Made by a program: the position numbers and the translations under genes. 64,000 nucleotides of DNA, taken from NCBI RefSeq assembly GCF_000443995.1, contig NZ_AUMC01000003.1:248001-312000 (forward strand), given 5' to 3'. Shown here piece after piece: positions 45,381-53,393 of this stretch. The stretch's first letter is position 1. Every line of letters begins with the position of its first letter. The notes under the pieces are model-generated. The model was not told where the DNA came from and did no database searches. It saw only the letters and a list, made by a program, of their open reading frames with translations. The stretch comes from Bacteriovorax sp. BAL6_X. GTDB taxonomy: Bacteria; Bdellovibrionota; Bacteriovoracia; Bacteriovoracales; Bacteriovoracaceae.

Positions 45381-46373
45381 CTATTCACTCTCAAGTGCTT
45401 CTGCTTCTTTTAATGTGTGCTTTTTTTTCCAAAGAACATATGGGATTACACCTAAAAGATTCACTGAAATTGCTACTAAGAAGTAGAGGTTAAAGAATGA
45501 AGCTCCCTTATCTTGGCCTAAAGCTTTAAAGAGCTCTTCAAATACAAGGTGACCAACTCCTGCTCCCGCTGGTGAGATGGGAATAGCTATTGAGATAAGC
45601 CCTACTGGAATAATGCTAAAGAGTTGCTTGATTCCAATATTAACATGAAGGAATGAGTGTACTAGACTCCAAAAAGCAGTAATGGCGAAGATGTGGACAA
45701 TAATTGAAAGGCCGATGGATTTTAGGATAACTGTTCTACTTTCTCCAATCTTCCAAAAAGTCTCTGTAATGCTTGCAATTTTATCACCAACAATTGGAAA
45801 AACTTTAATTAGCTCAATTACATGTATCTTTATTCTTACAGGCATAAAGAGTACAAGAACAAATCCAAGGGCACCAAGTAACAACATAATATTAAATGAG
45901 ATAAGTGGCTTAACTTTTGGCGATAATACAGTTAACTCTGAATAGAAATAAATCGAAGATAGCCCACCAACAATTAGAAGGCCAATTAAGCCAATAATGC
46001 GATCAATCAGTGCGGTACTTAAGAGAAAAGATCTCTTCAAATTCTTGTCCGAATCCCTAACGTAGAGAAGTTTTAAAAAGTCTCCCGTGACAATACCTGG
46101 GAGAAAGGTTGAAAAGAATTGTCCTATTAAATTGATTGGGTAGATCTTTTTAATATGAATTTTATCACTCTTTGTTTTTAGAATTAGCGACCAACGAATT
46201 GCCGCAATAAATGAACTACATACTAAAAGAGCAAATGATATTAAGGCCCATGGGCCATTCTCAAGTACTTGTCCGATCAGACTAAGGTCAAGTTTATCAG
46301 ACTTTGCAAGCCATGTGAGAATTGCAGCTGCAAAAATAACCTTGAGTATTGTCTGAATTGACGCTTTGTGCAT
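45381..46373 (-). CDS. LPG-synthase-TM/flippase-like integral membrane protein (UPF0104 type)
   Basis: A 330-residue protein with about eight to nine membrane helices. The family-typical phrases are AIRWSLILK (helix 2 end), NLIGQFFSTFLPGIVTGDFLKLLYVRD (helix 3 loop with 'FLPG..GGD' pattern), LSTALIDRIIGLIGLL, and late IPVGLISIAIPISPAGAGVGHLVFEELFKALG. This matches the lysylphosphatidylglycerol synthase TM region family (also called UPF0104), which includes glycolipid and aminoacyl-lipid flippases. There is no aminoacyltransferase domain. It is divergent from ugd; together they may serve surface polysaccharide or lipid modification. Confidence 0.82.
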   Translation of the reverse strand: MHKASIQTILKVIFAAAILTWLAKSDKLDLSLIGQVLENGPWALISFALLVCSSFIAAIRWSLILKTKSDKIHIKKIYPINLIGQFFSTFLPGIVTGDFLKLLYVRDSDKNLKRSFLLSTALIDRIIGLIGLLIVGGLSSIYFYSELTVLSPKVKPLISFNIMLLLGALGFVLVLFMPVRIKIHVIELIKVFPIVGDKIASITETFWKIGESRTVILKSIGLSIIVHIFAITAFWSLVHSFLHVNIGIKQLFSIIPVGLISIAIPISPAGAGVGHLVFEELFKALGQDKGASFFNLYFLVAISVNLLGVIPYVLWKKKHTLKEAEALESE

Positions 46374-46453
46374 ATAGTTAAATTCCTTATTTAGGCTTAA
46401 AACTTAGCATAAAAGGTGCTAATCTAGTACCAATTTTTAAAAAGGATAAAAGC

Positions 46454-47767
46454 TTGAAAATTACAGTAATTGGAACGGGGTACGTTGGTTTAGTAAGTGG
46501 AACTTGTTTTGCAGAAATAGGTCACAAAGTAACTTGTGTTGATATTGACGAGAATAAAGTTGCCATGATGAGACGTGGTGAATCCCCAATTTTTGAACCA
46601 GGACTTAATGATCTATTAGAGAGAAATATAAAAGCAGAAAGGCTTACTTTCTCTACAGGTCTTGAATCAGTAAAAGACTCAAAATCTATTTTCTTAGCAG
46701 TTGGTACACCATCTGGAGATGATGGAAGTGCAAATCTTTCTTACTTATTTCAAGCTGCTGAAGATGTTGCAAAGAATATTTCTGATGATGCAATTATTGT
46801 TATTAAATCAACTGTACCAATCGGGACTTGTGAAAGAGTAAAAGAGATTGTTGCAAAGAATACTGATAAAAAGTTTCATATTGTAAATAACCCGGAATTT
46901 TTAAAAGAGGGTTCGGCAATTGAAGACTTTATGAGGCCAGATCGCGTTGTTATTGGTCATAATGATCAATACGCAGCAGAAGCTATGGAGGAACTTTACG
47001 AGCCATTAGTAAAACAAGGCAATCCAATTTATATGATGTCTAATCTTTCAGCAGAGATGACAAAGTATGCGGCCAACTGTTTCCTAGCAACTAAGATTTC
47101 TTTTATTAATGATATCGCAAGACTTTGTGATACTTTAGGTGCAGATATAAATGAAGTACGCCAAGGTATTTCAAGTGATCGAAGAATTGGTTCTCACTTC
47201 CTTTACCCAGGGCCTGGTTATGGTGGCTCTTGTTTTCCAAAAGATGTTAAGGCCCTTATTTATACTGCTAAAGAAAATGGTCATTCTCTAAGAGTTATCG
47301 AATCAACTGAAGATGTTAATGATGAGCAAAAGTTATATATGGCCACAAAGATTAAGAAGCACTTCGGTTCTGACCTAAGTGGAAAAACTTTTGCATTCTG
47401 GGGAGTAGCATTTAAAGCTAATACTGATGACGTTCGTGAGTCTCCAGCAATTTACATGGCAAAAGATCTAATCGATGCTGGTGCAAAGATTCGCTTCTTT
47501 GATCCTGAAGGCGGACCTAATTTCATGAGAGCGATTGATGAAAAATATCACGCTTCACTTGAAGAAGTTTCAAATAAGTACGACTGTTTAAGTGGATGTG
47601 ATGCAATGGTTACAGTGACTGAATGGAGAGAGTTTTCAACTCCTGACTTTACTGAAATTGCTACACGCTTAAATGAAAAGGTAATCTTTGATGCGAGAAA
47701 CCTATTTAAAACTGAAAAAGTTTTAGCTGAAGGTTTTACTTACTATGCGATTGGGAAGAAAATTTAA
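46454..47767 (+). CDS. ugd: UDP-glucose 6-dehydrogenase
   Basis: A 437-residue NAD-dependent dehydrogenase; TTG start with AAGGAT upstream. The Rossmann start is ITVIGTGYVGLVSGTCFAEIGHKVTCVDID. PIFEPGLNDLL and AVGTPSGDDGSANL follow. The catalytic cysteine lies in GPGYGGSCFPKD (near residue 260), and AFWGVAFKANTDDVRESPA is in the C-terminal UDP-binding domain. It oxidises UDP-glucose to UDP-glucuronate for capsule, exopolysaccharide or lipid A decoration. Its stop overlaps the nitrilase start by one base (TAATG). Confidence 0.96.
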   Translation: MKITVIGTGYVGLVSGTCFAEIGHKVTCVDIDENKVAMMRRGESPIFEPGLNDLLERNIKAERLTFSTGLESVKDSKSIFLAVGTPSGDDGSANLSYLFQAAEDVAKNISDDAIIVIKSTVPIGTCERVKEIVAKNTDKKFHIVNNPEFLKEGSAIEDFMRPDRVVIGHNDQYAAEAMEELYEPLVKQGNPIYMMSNLSAEMTKYAANCFLATKISFINDIARLCDTLGADINEVRQGISSDRRIGSHFLYPGPGYGGSCFPKDVKALIYTAKENGHSLRVIESTEDVNDEQKLYMATKIKKHFGSDLSGKTFAFWGVAFKANTDDVRESPAIYMAKDLIDAGAKIRFFDPEGGPNFMRAIDEKYHASLEEVSNKYDCLSGCDAMVTVTEWREFSTPDFTEIATRLNEKVIFDARNLFKTEKVLAEGFTYYAIGKKI

Positions 47768-48573
47768 TGAGTGAATTGGTTGTCGCCAACATTCAAATTT
47801 CATCAACTCTTGATTACAAATCAAATCTAGAAAAAATTAAAACATACTTATCACAGGCAAAAAGAGAAGGGGCCCAAGTGGCCTTCCTACCTGAATGTTT
47901 TTATTCAATTTCTAATGGCAGAGAGCCTAGCCCGCACCTTGTGGAGTGGAATAATGAACACTTTGATAACATCAGGCAATTGGCCGTTGATTCTGGGCTC
48001 TTCCTTATTGGGGGCTCTGTTGCTTTTAAAACTGATACAGGTATTCTTAATAAGGCCATTAACTTGGATCCTCAAGGTCGTGTTATTGGTAGCTACGACA
48101 AGTGCCATCTATTTTCTTGTGACATCACAACTGTAGATGAACAAGGAGAAACAAAACGTAAAAAAATTAATGAAGCCGATATTTATACCGCTGGAAAAGA
48201 TCCGCTAATTATTGATGTACTTGGGTGGAAGATCGGAATCGCAATTTGTTTTGATCTTCGCTATCCAAGTTTTCTTCAGTATTACTACGACAATAAAGTT
48301 GATCTTATTACTTTTGCTTCTGCATTCACTGTTCCAACAGGGATGGCCCATTGGCATACTTTATTACGAGCACGTTCGATTGAGGGACAATGCTATGTCG
48401 TCGCCAGTGCACAATGTGGCGAAAATAACCCCGGAATTCACACTTATGGACACTCTTTAATAATTAATCCGTGGGGAGAAGTCCTTTGTGATCAAAAAAA
48501 TGATGAGGGGACAACTATTGTTAGACTCAATAAAGAGCAAATTAGAGACACACGTTCTCGTGTTATCCTATAA
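47767..48573 (+). CDS. Carbon-nitrogen hydrolase (Nit-family amidase)
   Basis: A 268-residue protein of the nitrilase superfamily with all three catalytic residues: Glu in FLPECFYS (about residue 42), Lys in YDKCHLF (about residue 115) and Cys in GIAICFDLRYPSF (about residue 160). The length and the DLRYP motif resemble Nit1/Nit2 amidases (deaminated-glutathione or omega-amidase activity), but substrate is uncertain. Translationally coupled to ugd (TAATG); no metabolic link between them is evident. Confidence 0.9.
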   Translation: MSELVVANIQISSTLDYKSNLEKIKTYLSQAKREGAQVAFLPECFYSISNGREPSPHLVEWNNEHFDNIRQLAVDSGLFLIGGSVAFKTDTGILNKAINLDPQGRVIGSYDKCHLFSCDITTVDEQGETKRKKINEADIYTAGKDPLIIDVLGWKIGIAICFDLRYPSFLQYYYDNKVDLITFASAFTVPTGMAHWHTLLRARSIEGQCYVVASAQCGENNPGIHTYGHSLIINPWGEVLCDQKNDEGTTIVRLNKEQIRDTRSRVIL

Positions 48574-48632
48574 TCTAACTGTTTAAATTTATTGAAAATT
48601 GAGTAGAATTTGGAGGTATTTCATAATTACCT

Positions 48633-48640
48633 GCCGATAA
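48633..48640 (+). promoter_or_regulatory. FliA-type -10 word before the 48670 small gene
   Basis: An exact GCCGATAA lies 30 bases before the ATG at 48670. No TAAA is found 15 bases upstream (AGGT there), so only the -10 half is matched. Confidence 0.35.
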
Positions 48641-48669
48641 GTCTATATGATTAGATTTAGGAGGCAAAG

Positions 48670-48852
48670 ATGGAATTACTAGAAATTATACTCGTGACTA
48701 CAGTCATGGCATTTGCCACCAGCGGAAATATTATTCTTTCAGGGTTAAGCTATTGGGAGAATGAAGATAGGGTAAGAAGGTCCATTTCTCATGCTAATGA
48801 AGGGTATGGTATGCGCGAGTCAGAATTAGAAGAACACACAAAAGTTGCATAA
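48670..48852 (+). CDS. Small single-pass membrane protein, unknown function
   Basis: A 60-residue product with an excellent ribosome-binding site (TAGGAGG, 7 bases before the ATG). An N-terminal hydrophobic helix (LLEIILVTTVMAFATSGNIILSGLSYW) is followed by a charged cytoplasmic tail (ENEDRVRRSISHANEGYGMRESELEEHTKVA). The helix lacks a signal-peptidase site, so it probably stays in the membrane. Promoter-like and terminator elements on both sides support a genuine small gene. No family recognised. Confidence 0.65.
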   Translation: MELLEIILVTTVMAFATSGNIILSGLSYWENEDRVRRSISHANEGYGMRESELEEHTKVA

Positions 48853-48881
48853 CTAAGTGGCAATTAAGTACTTACTTGAGG

Positions 48882-48921
48882 AGAGCTTTCGATAAGCTTA
48901 AAGAACCTTATCGAGAGCTCT
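48882..48921. terminator. Bidirectional terminator between the small gene and nfu
   Basis: A 15-bp stem (48882-48896 with 48907-48921, one G-T pair) with a 10-base loop lies between two convergent genes, followed by TGTTTAAAA on the plus strand. It can serve both. Confidence 0.75.
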
Positions 48922-48940
48922 TGTTTAAAATTAGTTACAG

Positions 48941-49195
48941 TTACATAAATGGATTATCACCCTTAGAGTGATCTGTTACATCCACAACTTCAACAATATC
49001 TGGAAAATTTTGTTTTACAAGTCTTGCAACACCATCAGTAAGTGTTGCTTGTGAAGCAGAGCAACCTTGGCATCCACCTGTCATTTTTACGTAGAGCTTA
49101 TCATTATCATAATCAATAAGTTCGATATTTCCACCGTGGGCAGCTAGTGCTGGTCTGACTTGTTCATCAAATAGTTTTTCAATTTTTCTAAGCAT
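48941..49195 (-). CDS. NifU-like Fe-S scaffold protein
   Basis: An 84-residue protein consisting only of the NifU C-terminal (Nfu) domain. It has VRPALAAHGGNIELIDYDNDKLYVKMTGGCQGCSASQATLTDGVARLVKQNFPDIVEV, with the cluster-binding CxxC in GGCQGCSAS. Nfu domains carry [4Fe-4S] or [2Fe-2S] clusters to apoproteins. It lacks the N-terminal A-type domain of NfuA. It follows rsmE with a 1-base gap. A potential client is the Fe-S RlmD-like methyltransferase at 36928, but this is only a suggestion. Confidence 0.93.
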   Translation of the reverse strand: MLRKIEKLFDEQVRPALAAHGGNIELIDYDNDKLYVKMTGGCQGCSASQATLTDGVARLVKQNFPDIVEVVDVTDHSKGDNPFM

Positions 49196-49196
49196 A

Positions 49197-49901
49197 TTAA
49201 TTCCTATCCATTAATTGGTTTAAGTGGCCAAGAATGGCGATTGATGCATTTTCCACTCTCATGATTGAAGGGCCAATGCTTATTTCTTTAAAACCAAGAT
49301 TTTTAAATTCGTAAATCTCTTGGTTAGTCCATCCACGTTCAGGTCCAATAGCCAATTGTAATGGTCTTTCGATATCTATTTTAACATCTTTTAACTTAGT
49401 TGTGGCATAAGGTGAGAGAATAAATTTTTGAACACCTTGTGTTTGCATATCTTCGTATTGATAAGTCTTCTTAAGTTTAGGTGCCTTGTAGAAAACAGCT
49501 GACTGGCTTACACCAAGTTCAGATAGTTCTTGAAAACGTTCGTAAACTTTAGAAGTGAGATAGCTCTTATCACTTAGAATGGCCTTAAAGATATGAAAAC
49601 TATCTGCTCCCATTGCACTACAATGTTCGAAAACTTTTTTCATTGTAGGTGGCCTTGATGCCGCAATAATTAGCTCTATTGGGTAGTGGAGTCCTGGACG
49701 AATCAGGCCAACTTCTACCTCGACTGCTTCGTCGATTATTTTACTAACTTTAAGAGTTGTTAGCCCTTGCTCAAGAATTGTTCCCTTGAGTTCGTCACCA
49801 ATCTTTACTTTGACAACTTCACGTAAATGTCTCGATTGCTCTTGAGTGAGAACAACTTTTGATTCGCGAATTTGATTTTTTCTTATTATGACAGAGTTCA
49901 T
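49197..49901 (-). CDS. rsmE: 16S rRNA (uracil-1498-N3)-methyltransferase RsmE
   Basis: A 234-residue SPOUT-class protein. The N-terminal PUA-like part (QEQSRHLREVVKVKIGDELKG) precedes the SAM-binding knot with LIIAASRPPTMKKVFEHCSAMGADSFHIF, LAIGPERGWTNQEI and SIGPSIMRVENASIAILGHLNQ. The C-terminal 'LG..IMRVETA' pattern is diagnostic for RsmE. It methylates U1498 in 16S rRNA. The start is divergent from the helicase gene, 61 bases away. Confidence 0.93.
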   Translation of the reverse strand: MNSVIIRKNQIRESKVVLTQEQSRHLREVVKVKIGDELKGTILEQGLTTLKVSKIIDEAVEVEVGLIRPGLHYPIELIIAASRPPTMKKVFEHCSAMGADSFHIFKAILSDKSYLTSKVYERFQELSELGVSQSAVFYKAPKLKKTYQYEDMQTQGVQKFILSPYATTKLKDVKIDIERPLQLAIGPERGWTNQEIYEFKNLGFKEISIGPSIMRVENASIAILGHLNQLMDRN

Positions 49902-49962
49902 CTTCTTTAATTTTAATTAGTTATAGCTTTAATTCTTTTACCACTTCTTGCACTTCTTGGGT

Positions 49963-50925
49963 ATGGATTTTAAAGCAACTTTGTCACAGATCGTCAATAG
50001 AGAGCACTCATTCACATTATTTATGGCCCCGATGGGCTGGGGGAAAACAAGACTTATTTGGCAATTATTAGAAGACTTTGAAAGAATTATTATTGTCTCT
50101 CCATTGCGATCAATTCTGGAAGATTTGAAGGAGAGGGAATGTGTTGTGGATAATATTTCTGGCAAGGGAATCTTTTTAACAACTGTGGAGTCACTTTCTA
50201 AGGATGATCTTGATTTTGCTTTAAAATCCAACTCTCTTTTTGTATTAGATGAATTTCACCTCTTCTACGAATGGGGAGAGTCTTTTCGTCCGAGGTTACT
50301 TGATTTCCTTTATCAAATCTCATCTTCTAAAAATACCAAAGTGATAGGTTTGAGTGCAACGATTACTGATGAGTTGTATCGTGTGATCGAAAGAGATGTC
50401 GAAAATAATTTCAGGCATTTTTGTTTTCTTAATATTGGAAATTTTCAAAAAAAGAATATGTATAAGAAAAAGCGTATGTTGATTCGCCCACTTCTTCTAC
50501 TTAAGCTCATCTTTGAACAATTACTCTTTGAAAGGGGAAGAACCATTCTCTTTTGTTCATCACGAAAAGAAGTCTTCTTTTGGCACAAGTTTTTTAAAAG
50601 ATTAGGTATTTCATGTGATTACTGTGTTGGCGGAGAAGTTAAAGACTTTGTGGCCAGAGAGAATCAAAATCCTGCAGATTTGATTATTGCGACTAGTGCT
50701 TTGAGCCATGGAGTTAATTTACATGGAATTGAAAATATTTATATTAGTTATAGGCCTAATGAGTCCACAAATTTTCAAATGATCGGTCGTGGTGGTCGGT
50801 TTGGAGAAGAGTTTCAGTATTTTGGTGCCATAGAGAAAGGGAAGAAGTGGTGGGAAAGAATTCACTACAAGATATGTAATTATCTCTTTATAATGAGTCA
50901 GGACTTATTATTATGGTTGAATTAG
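49963..50925 (+). CDS. Compact SF2 (DEAD/DEAH-type) helicase
   Basis: A 320-residue superfamily 2 helicase core with both RecA-like lobes and little else. Motif I is APMGWGKT, motif II LDEFHL (DEFH), motif III LSATI, motif V SALSHGVNL and motif VI QMIGRGGR. The frame can start at a TTG at 49948; the ATG at 49963 is chosen, but neither has a clear ribosome-binding site. It resembles the viral/archaeal-style mini-helicases more than RecG or RecQ. Its 3' end overlaps the recO-like gene by 13 bases, suggesting a joint role in recombination or repair. Confidence 0.8.
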   Translation: MDFKATLSQIVNREHSFTLFMAPMGWGKTRLIWQLLEDFERIIIVSPLRSILEDLKERECVVDNISGKGIFLTTVESLSKDDLDFALKSNSLFVLDEFHLFYEWGESFRPRLLDFLYQISSSKNTKVIGLSATITDELYRVIERDVENNFRHFCFLNIGNFQKKNMYKKKRMLIRPLLLLKLIFEQLLFERGRTILFCSSRKEVFFWHKFFKRLGISCDYCVGGEVKDFVARENQNPADLIIATSALSHGVNLHGIENIYISYRPNESTNFQMIGRGGRFGEEFQYFGAIEKGKKWWERIHYKICNYLFIMSQDLLLWLN

Positions 50926-51710
50926 AAGGTATACTCATTAACAAGGTACCATATCAAGATAAACACTTGATTGGAAACTTACTCCTTAGGAACGGAAATA
51001 GAATTTCTGTGATGTTCTATGGTGGCCAAGGAGGGGGAAAGAAAAAAGTTTCTTCTATTTTACAAGTTGGTTATCTTTTTAAAGTTGGTTTTGGCAGAGT
51101 TAAGAGCAGTTTTGAAATCTTAACGAGTAAGGATCATGTTGAAAAATGGTGTCATAAAAATATTTCTCATAATCCAATGGCCTTCTACCTACTTTGCTTC
51201 TTCTGTGAATTTTGCCAGTCGTTTGCTCCACAAATTACACATAAAGATGATCTTGATTTAAGTGAAAAAAGTCATGAGGGGATTTTTCGACTTCTTTCAA
51301 ATGCCATTTTTCGACTAGAAAGCCGTGTGTTGGAGAGTGACTTTAATGCCAACCATGAACTTTTTATTTTTCTTGTAAAGGCAATGGTCGAACTTGGAAT
51401 TTTTCCAAGAACAGAGACATGTGCTGTCTCAGGCGTTGAAATTGGGGATAAAGACTTTGTTTCTCTTTCTATTGAACAAGGTGGCTTTATTCACTATTCT
51501 CACTTAAGCCTAGAAGAACAAAGGTTGGTAAATGGCCAAGAGGGAAAGAGCCTTAGAAGTGAAATGTTAAATGTTGCTGCAAGTAAGTACTCTGAGTATA
51601 AAGTAAGTATGCAAGTCCAAAAATCTGAATTAAACCAACTGGTTAATTATATTTGTTATCATCAGCACGTTCAACGTGAGCACTACAAGTCCTTAAGCTT
51701 ACTCTTATAG
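50913..51710 (+). CDS. recO: RecO-like recombination mediator
   Basis: A 265-residue protein with the RecO layout: an N-terminal OB-fold start (ELEGILINKVPYQDKHLIGNLLLRNGNRISVMFYGGQG), a helical middle region (YLLCFFCEFCQSFAPQ), and the C-terminal segment MVELGIFPRTETCAVSGVEIGDKDFVSLSIEQGGFIH. That segment matches the RecO zinc-site region in a degenerate form (CAVSG instead of CxxCG), so zinc is probably not bound. RecO anneals strands and loads RecA with RecR. The assignment is from overall pattern and is moderately firm. The start is inside the helicase gene. Confidence 0.75.
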   Translation: MVELEGILINKVPYQDKHLIGNLLLRNGNRISVMFYGGQGGGKKKVSSILQVGYLFKVGFGRVKSSFEILTSKDHVEKWCHKNISHNPMAFYLLCFFCEFCQSFAPQITHKDDLDLSEKSHEGIFRLLSNAIFRLESRVLESDFNANHELFIFLVKAMVELGIFPRTETCAVSGVEIGDKDFVSLSIEQGGFIHYSHLSLEEQRLVNGQEGKSLRSEMLNVAASKYSEYKVSMQVQKSELNQLVNYICYHQHVQREHYKSLSLLL

Positions 51711-52592
51711 GTCTTCAAATACTTTGTAAGTAAGTGAGATGGCCTTAGCTAGATTTGTATTCTTTGCTACGTTTAGGATGGTTTCATCTGAATAATTTAA
51801 AACGAGAGAACTTCTAGTAAACATATACGAGTAGTTAAAGTTTGTTGAAAGATAGTACTTATTTTCACCTTCATTACCATCGATCTTAACGGCACTATCT
51901 TGCCAATAGGTTAGTGAAGTACCAAAGCGCATTGTTGCACTTGGATTATATCCAAGGCCCAAAGATGATGAATAGCCGAACCCTGGCTCAACTTCTTTAT
52001 TATCAATCGTTCTTTTAAAACCGTAGTGTCCCTCTAATGTCACAGAGTAGTCGTAGTCGTAAACAACCTTAAATAGAGCAAGTCCTAGAGTTGATTCGTA
52101 GACTCCTCGACTTAGTGAGTCTGACAAGAGGGGATCATCATAACTATAAATAGAATTACCATTTGGAATAAGCTGCTTAAAGAATAGAAAGCCACGAGGC
52201 TTTAAAAGATTATAAGTGAGTTCAGGCAAAAACTCCCATGTAAATTGAAAACTTGGATCGACCATTTCAGTGGTACTTGTTTCTTTTATAGAAGACTCAA
52301 CTGTTCTTTTTTTAACTGGAATATCAAATGCGATTTGAAAATAGCTGTCAATGAGGTAGCTACCTTTAAACGCGATAGTTTCAGTTACTTCATTCTTAGA
52401 ATTAATATTATGAATCTTGCCATCAACCCCCGCTTCACTTGTTACTGCAGAGTTTGCATAGTTGATTTTTGCTTCCCACTGGTGGTCGCCTAAAATAATA
52501 TTAGGAATATTTGCGCCACCACCGCAGCATGAAGATGCATTAGTTGTTAATGAAAATAAGAATGTAAGTAGAACTAAAGCGTAAGTGGCCAT
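51705..52592 (-). CDS. Outer-membrane barrel with N-terminal SCCGGG motif
   Basis: A 295-residue protein: signal peptide (TYALVLLTFLFSLTTNA) then SCCGGGANIPNIILGDHQWE, an exposed cysteine-glycine motif at the mature N-terminus. The rest consists of alternating beta strands (WEAKINYANSAVT, GSYLIDSYFQIAFDIP, SLGLGYNPSATMRFG, YYLSTNFNYSYMF) consistent with a transporter-type barrel. A Cys pair next to a barrel N-terminus suggests metal or thiol chemistry. It is the last gene of a four-gene operon with a redoxin and two YtkA-like proteins, overlapping the preceding gene by 19 bases. Confidence 0.75.
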   Translation of the reverse strand: MATYALVLLTFLFSLTTNASSCCGGGANIPNIILGDHQWEAKINYANSAVTSEAGVDGKIHNINSKNEVTETIAFKGSYLIDSYFQIAFDIPVKKRTVESSIKETSTTEMVDPSFQFTWEFLPELTYNLLKPRGFLFFKQLIPNGNSIYSYDDPLLSDSLSRGVYESTLGLALFKVVYDYDYSVTLEGHYGFKRTIDNKEVEPGFGYSSSLGLGYNPSATMRFGTSLTYWQDSAVKIDGNEGENKYYLSTNFNYSYMFTRSSLVLNYSDETILNVAKNTNLAKAISLTYKVFEDL

Positions 52593-53005
52593 GAGACAGT
52601 ATCGTACAGGTTTCCGTTATCTTTTAATTGTAAGTGAAAGTCCCAAAGACCACCCATTGTGAAATAGATATCAGTTAGTTCATAGACTCCTGTGGCAATC
52701 TTCGTTACAGTTATTGGGTAGGAACCATGACCCATATCAGGCATCCAGATATAGGCTGAAAATTCCCCAATTGGATCTTTTAGGTTATCTGCTGAGTCTT
52801 TAAATTTGATTGTGATAGTTGAGCTGTCGTAGAGCAGTGGCCCTTTTTCCCATTGACGAGAAATTGTCAGGGCCTCTGTATTAAATTGCAATTCACTTGT
52901 AATATTATCACTTCCACCAACTAACTCTTTCAGATTTCCTGAAAATGGAGATTTTCCACAACTTGTGAATAGTAAGAATAGAAGTGCTAGTGATAATAAT
53001 CTCAT
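52574..53005 (-). CDS. YtkA/FixH-like lipoprotein
   Basis: A 143-residue lipoprotein (lipobox LFTSC near residue 16). The mature beta-sandwich shows the YtkA-like pattern. Strand STITIKFKDSADNLKDPIGEFSAYIWMPDMGHGS contains the family 'MPxMxHG' signature, and GVYELTDIYFTMGGLWDFHLQLKD is the matching C-terminal half. YtkA and FixH-like domains occur next to copper- or cytochrome-oxidase-related genes. Met and His in MPDMGHG are candidate Cu ligands. The start overlaps the stop of the preceding gene by one base (TAATG). Confidence 0.78.
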   Translation of the reverse strand: MRLLSLALLFLLFTSCGKSPFSGNLKELVGGSDNITSELQFNTEALTISRQWEKGPLLYDSSTITIKFKDSADNLKDPIGEFSAYIWMPDMGHGSYPITVTKIATGVYELTDIYFTMGGLWDFHLQLKDNGNLYDTVSWPLTL

Positions 53006-53391
53006 TACTTTTTAAGCTCCACATCAATTGCTGCAATGTCACCATTTAGCTCAAAACGAACTTGCCAGTAGCCTTTCATGTGACCCATGAAGAATTTTGC
53101 ATTTCCATTGATTACTTGATCTTCGTCAAATGACCAAGAAATAGCTGGACCACCGTGTTGGCGACCATTTGCCATCATCATCCATACATAAACTTTAAGT
53201 TCTTCTGGGGATACTCTTTCTCCGGAGTCTTTGTCATAAATAATTGCTTCAAATGCTGAAGGTTTTCCATCGTATGGCCCGTTTGTCCACTCGATATCTA
53301 CACATAGATTTTGTGATTCAATTTGAAATGGACATGCCATTACTGAAGCTGTGATAACTAGTACAATTAATGCTTTAAACGAATTTAACAT
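53005..53391 (-). CDS. Secreted YtkA-like protein with Met/His-rich motifs
   Basis: The ATG at 53391 is favoured by GAGGT just upstream, 2 bases after the redoxin stop, giving 128 residues; the frame extends to 53412 without support. The signal peptide (FKALIVLVITASVMA) is followed by CPFQIESQNLCVDIEWTNGP, with two cysteines. The beta-sandwich carries LKVYVWMMMANGRQHGG and NAKFFMGHMKGYWQVRFEL, which parallel the lipoprotein partner's MPDMGHG and FTMGGLWDFHLQL. The pair probably arose by duplication. Periplasmic or outer-membrane associated; the metal-binding role is inferred from the Met/His pattern. Confidence 0.72.
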   Translation of the reverse strand: MLNSFKALIVLVITASVMACPFQIESQNLCVDIEWTNGPYDGKPSAFEAIIYDKDSGERVSPEELKVYVWMMMANGRQHGGPAISWSFDEDQVINGNAKFFMGHMKGYWQVRFELNGDIAAIDVELKK

Positions 53392-53393
53392 AT

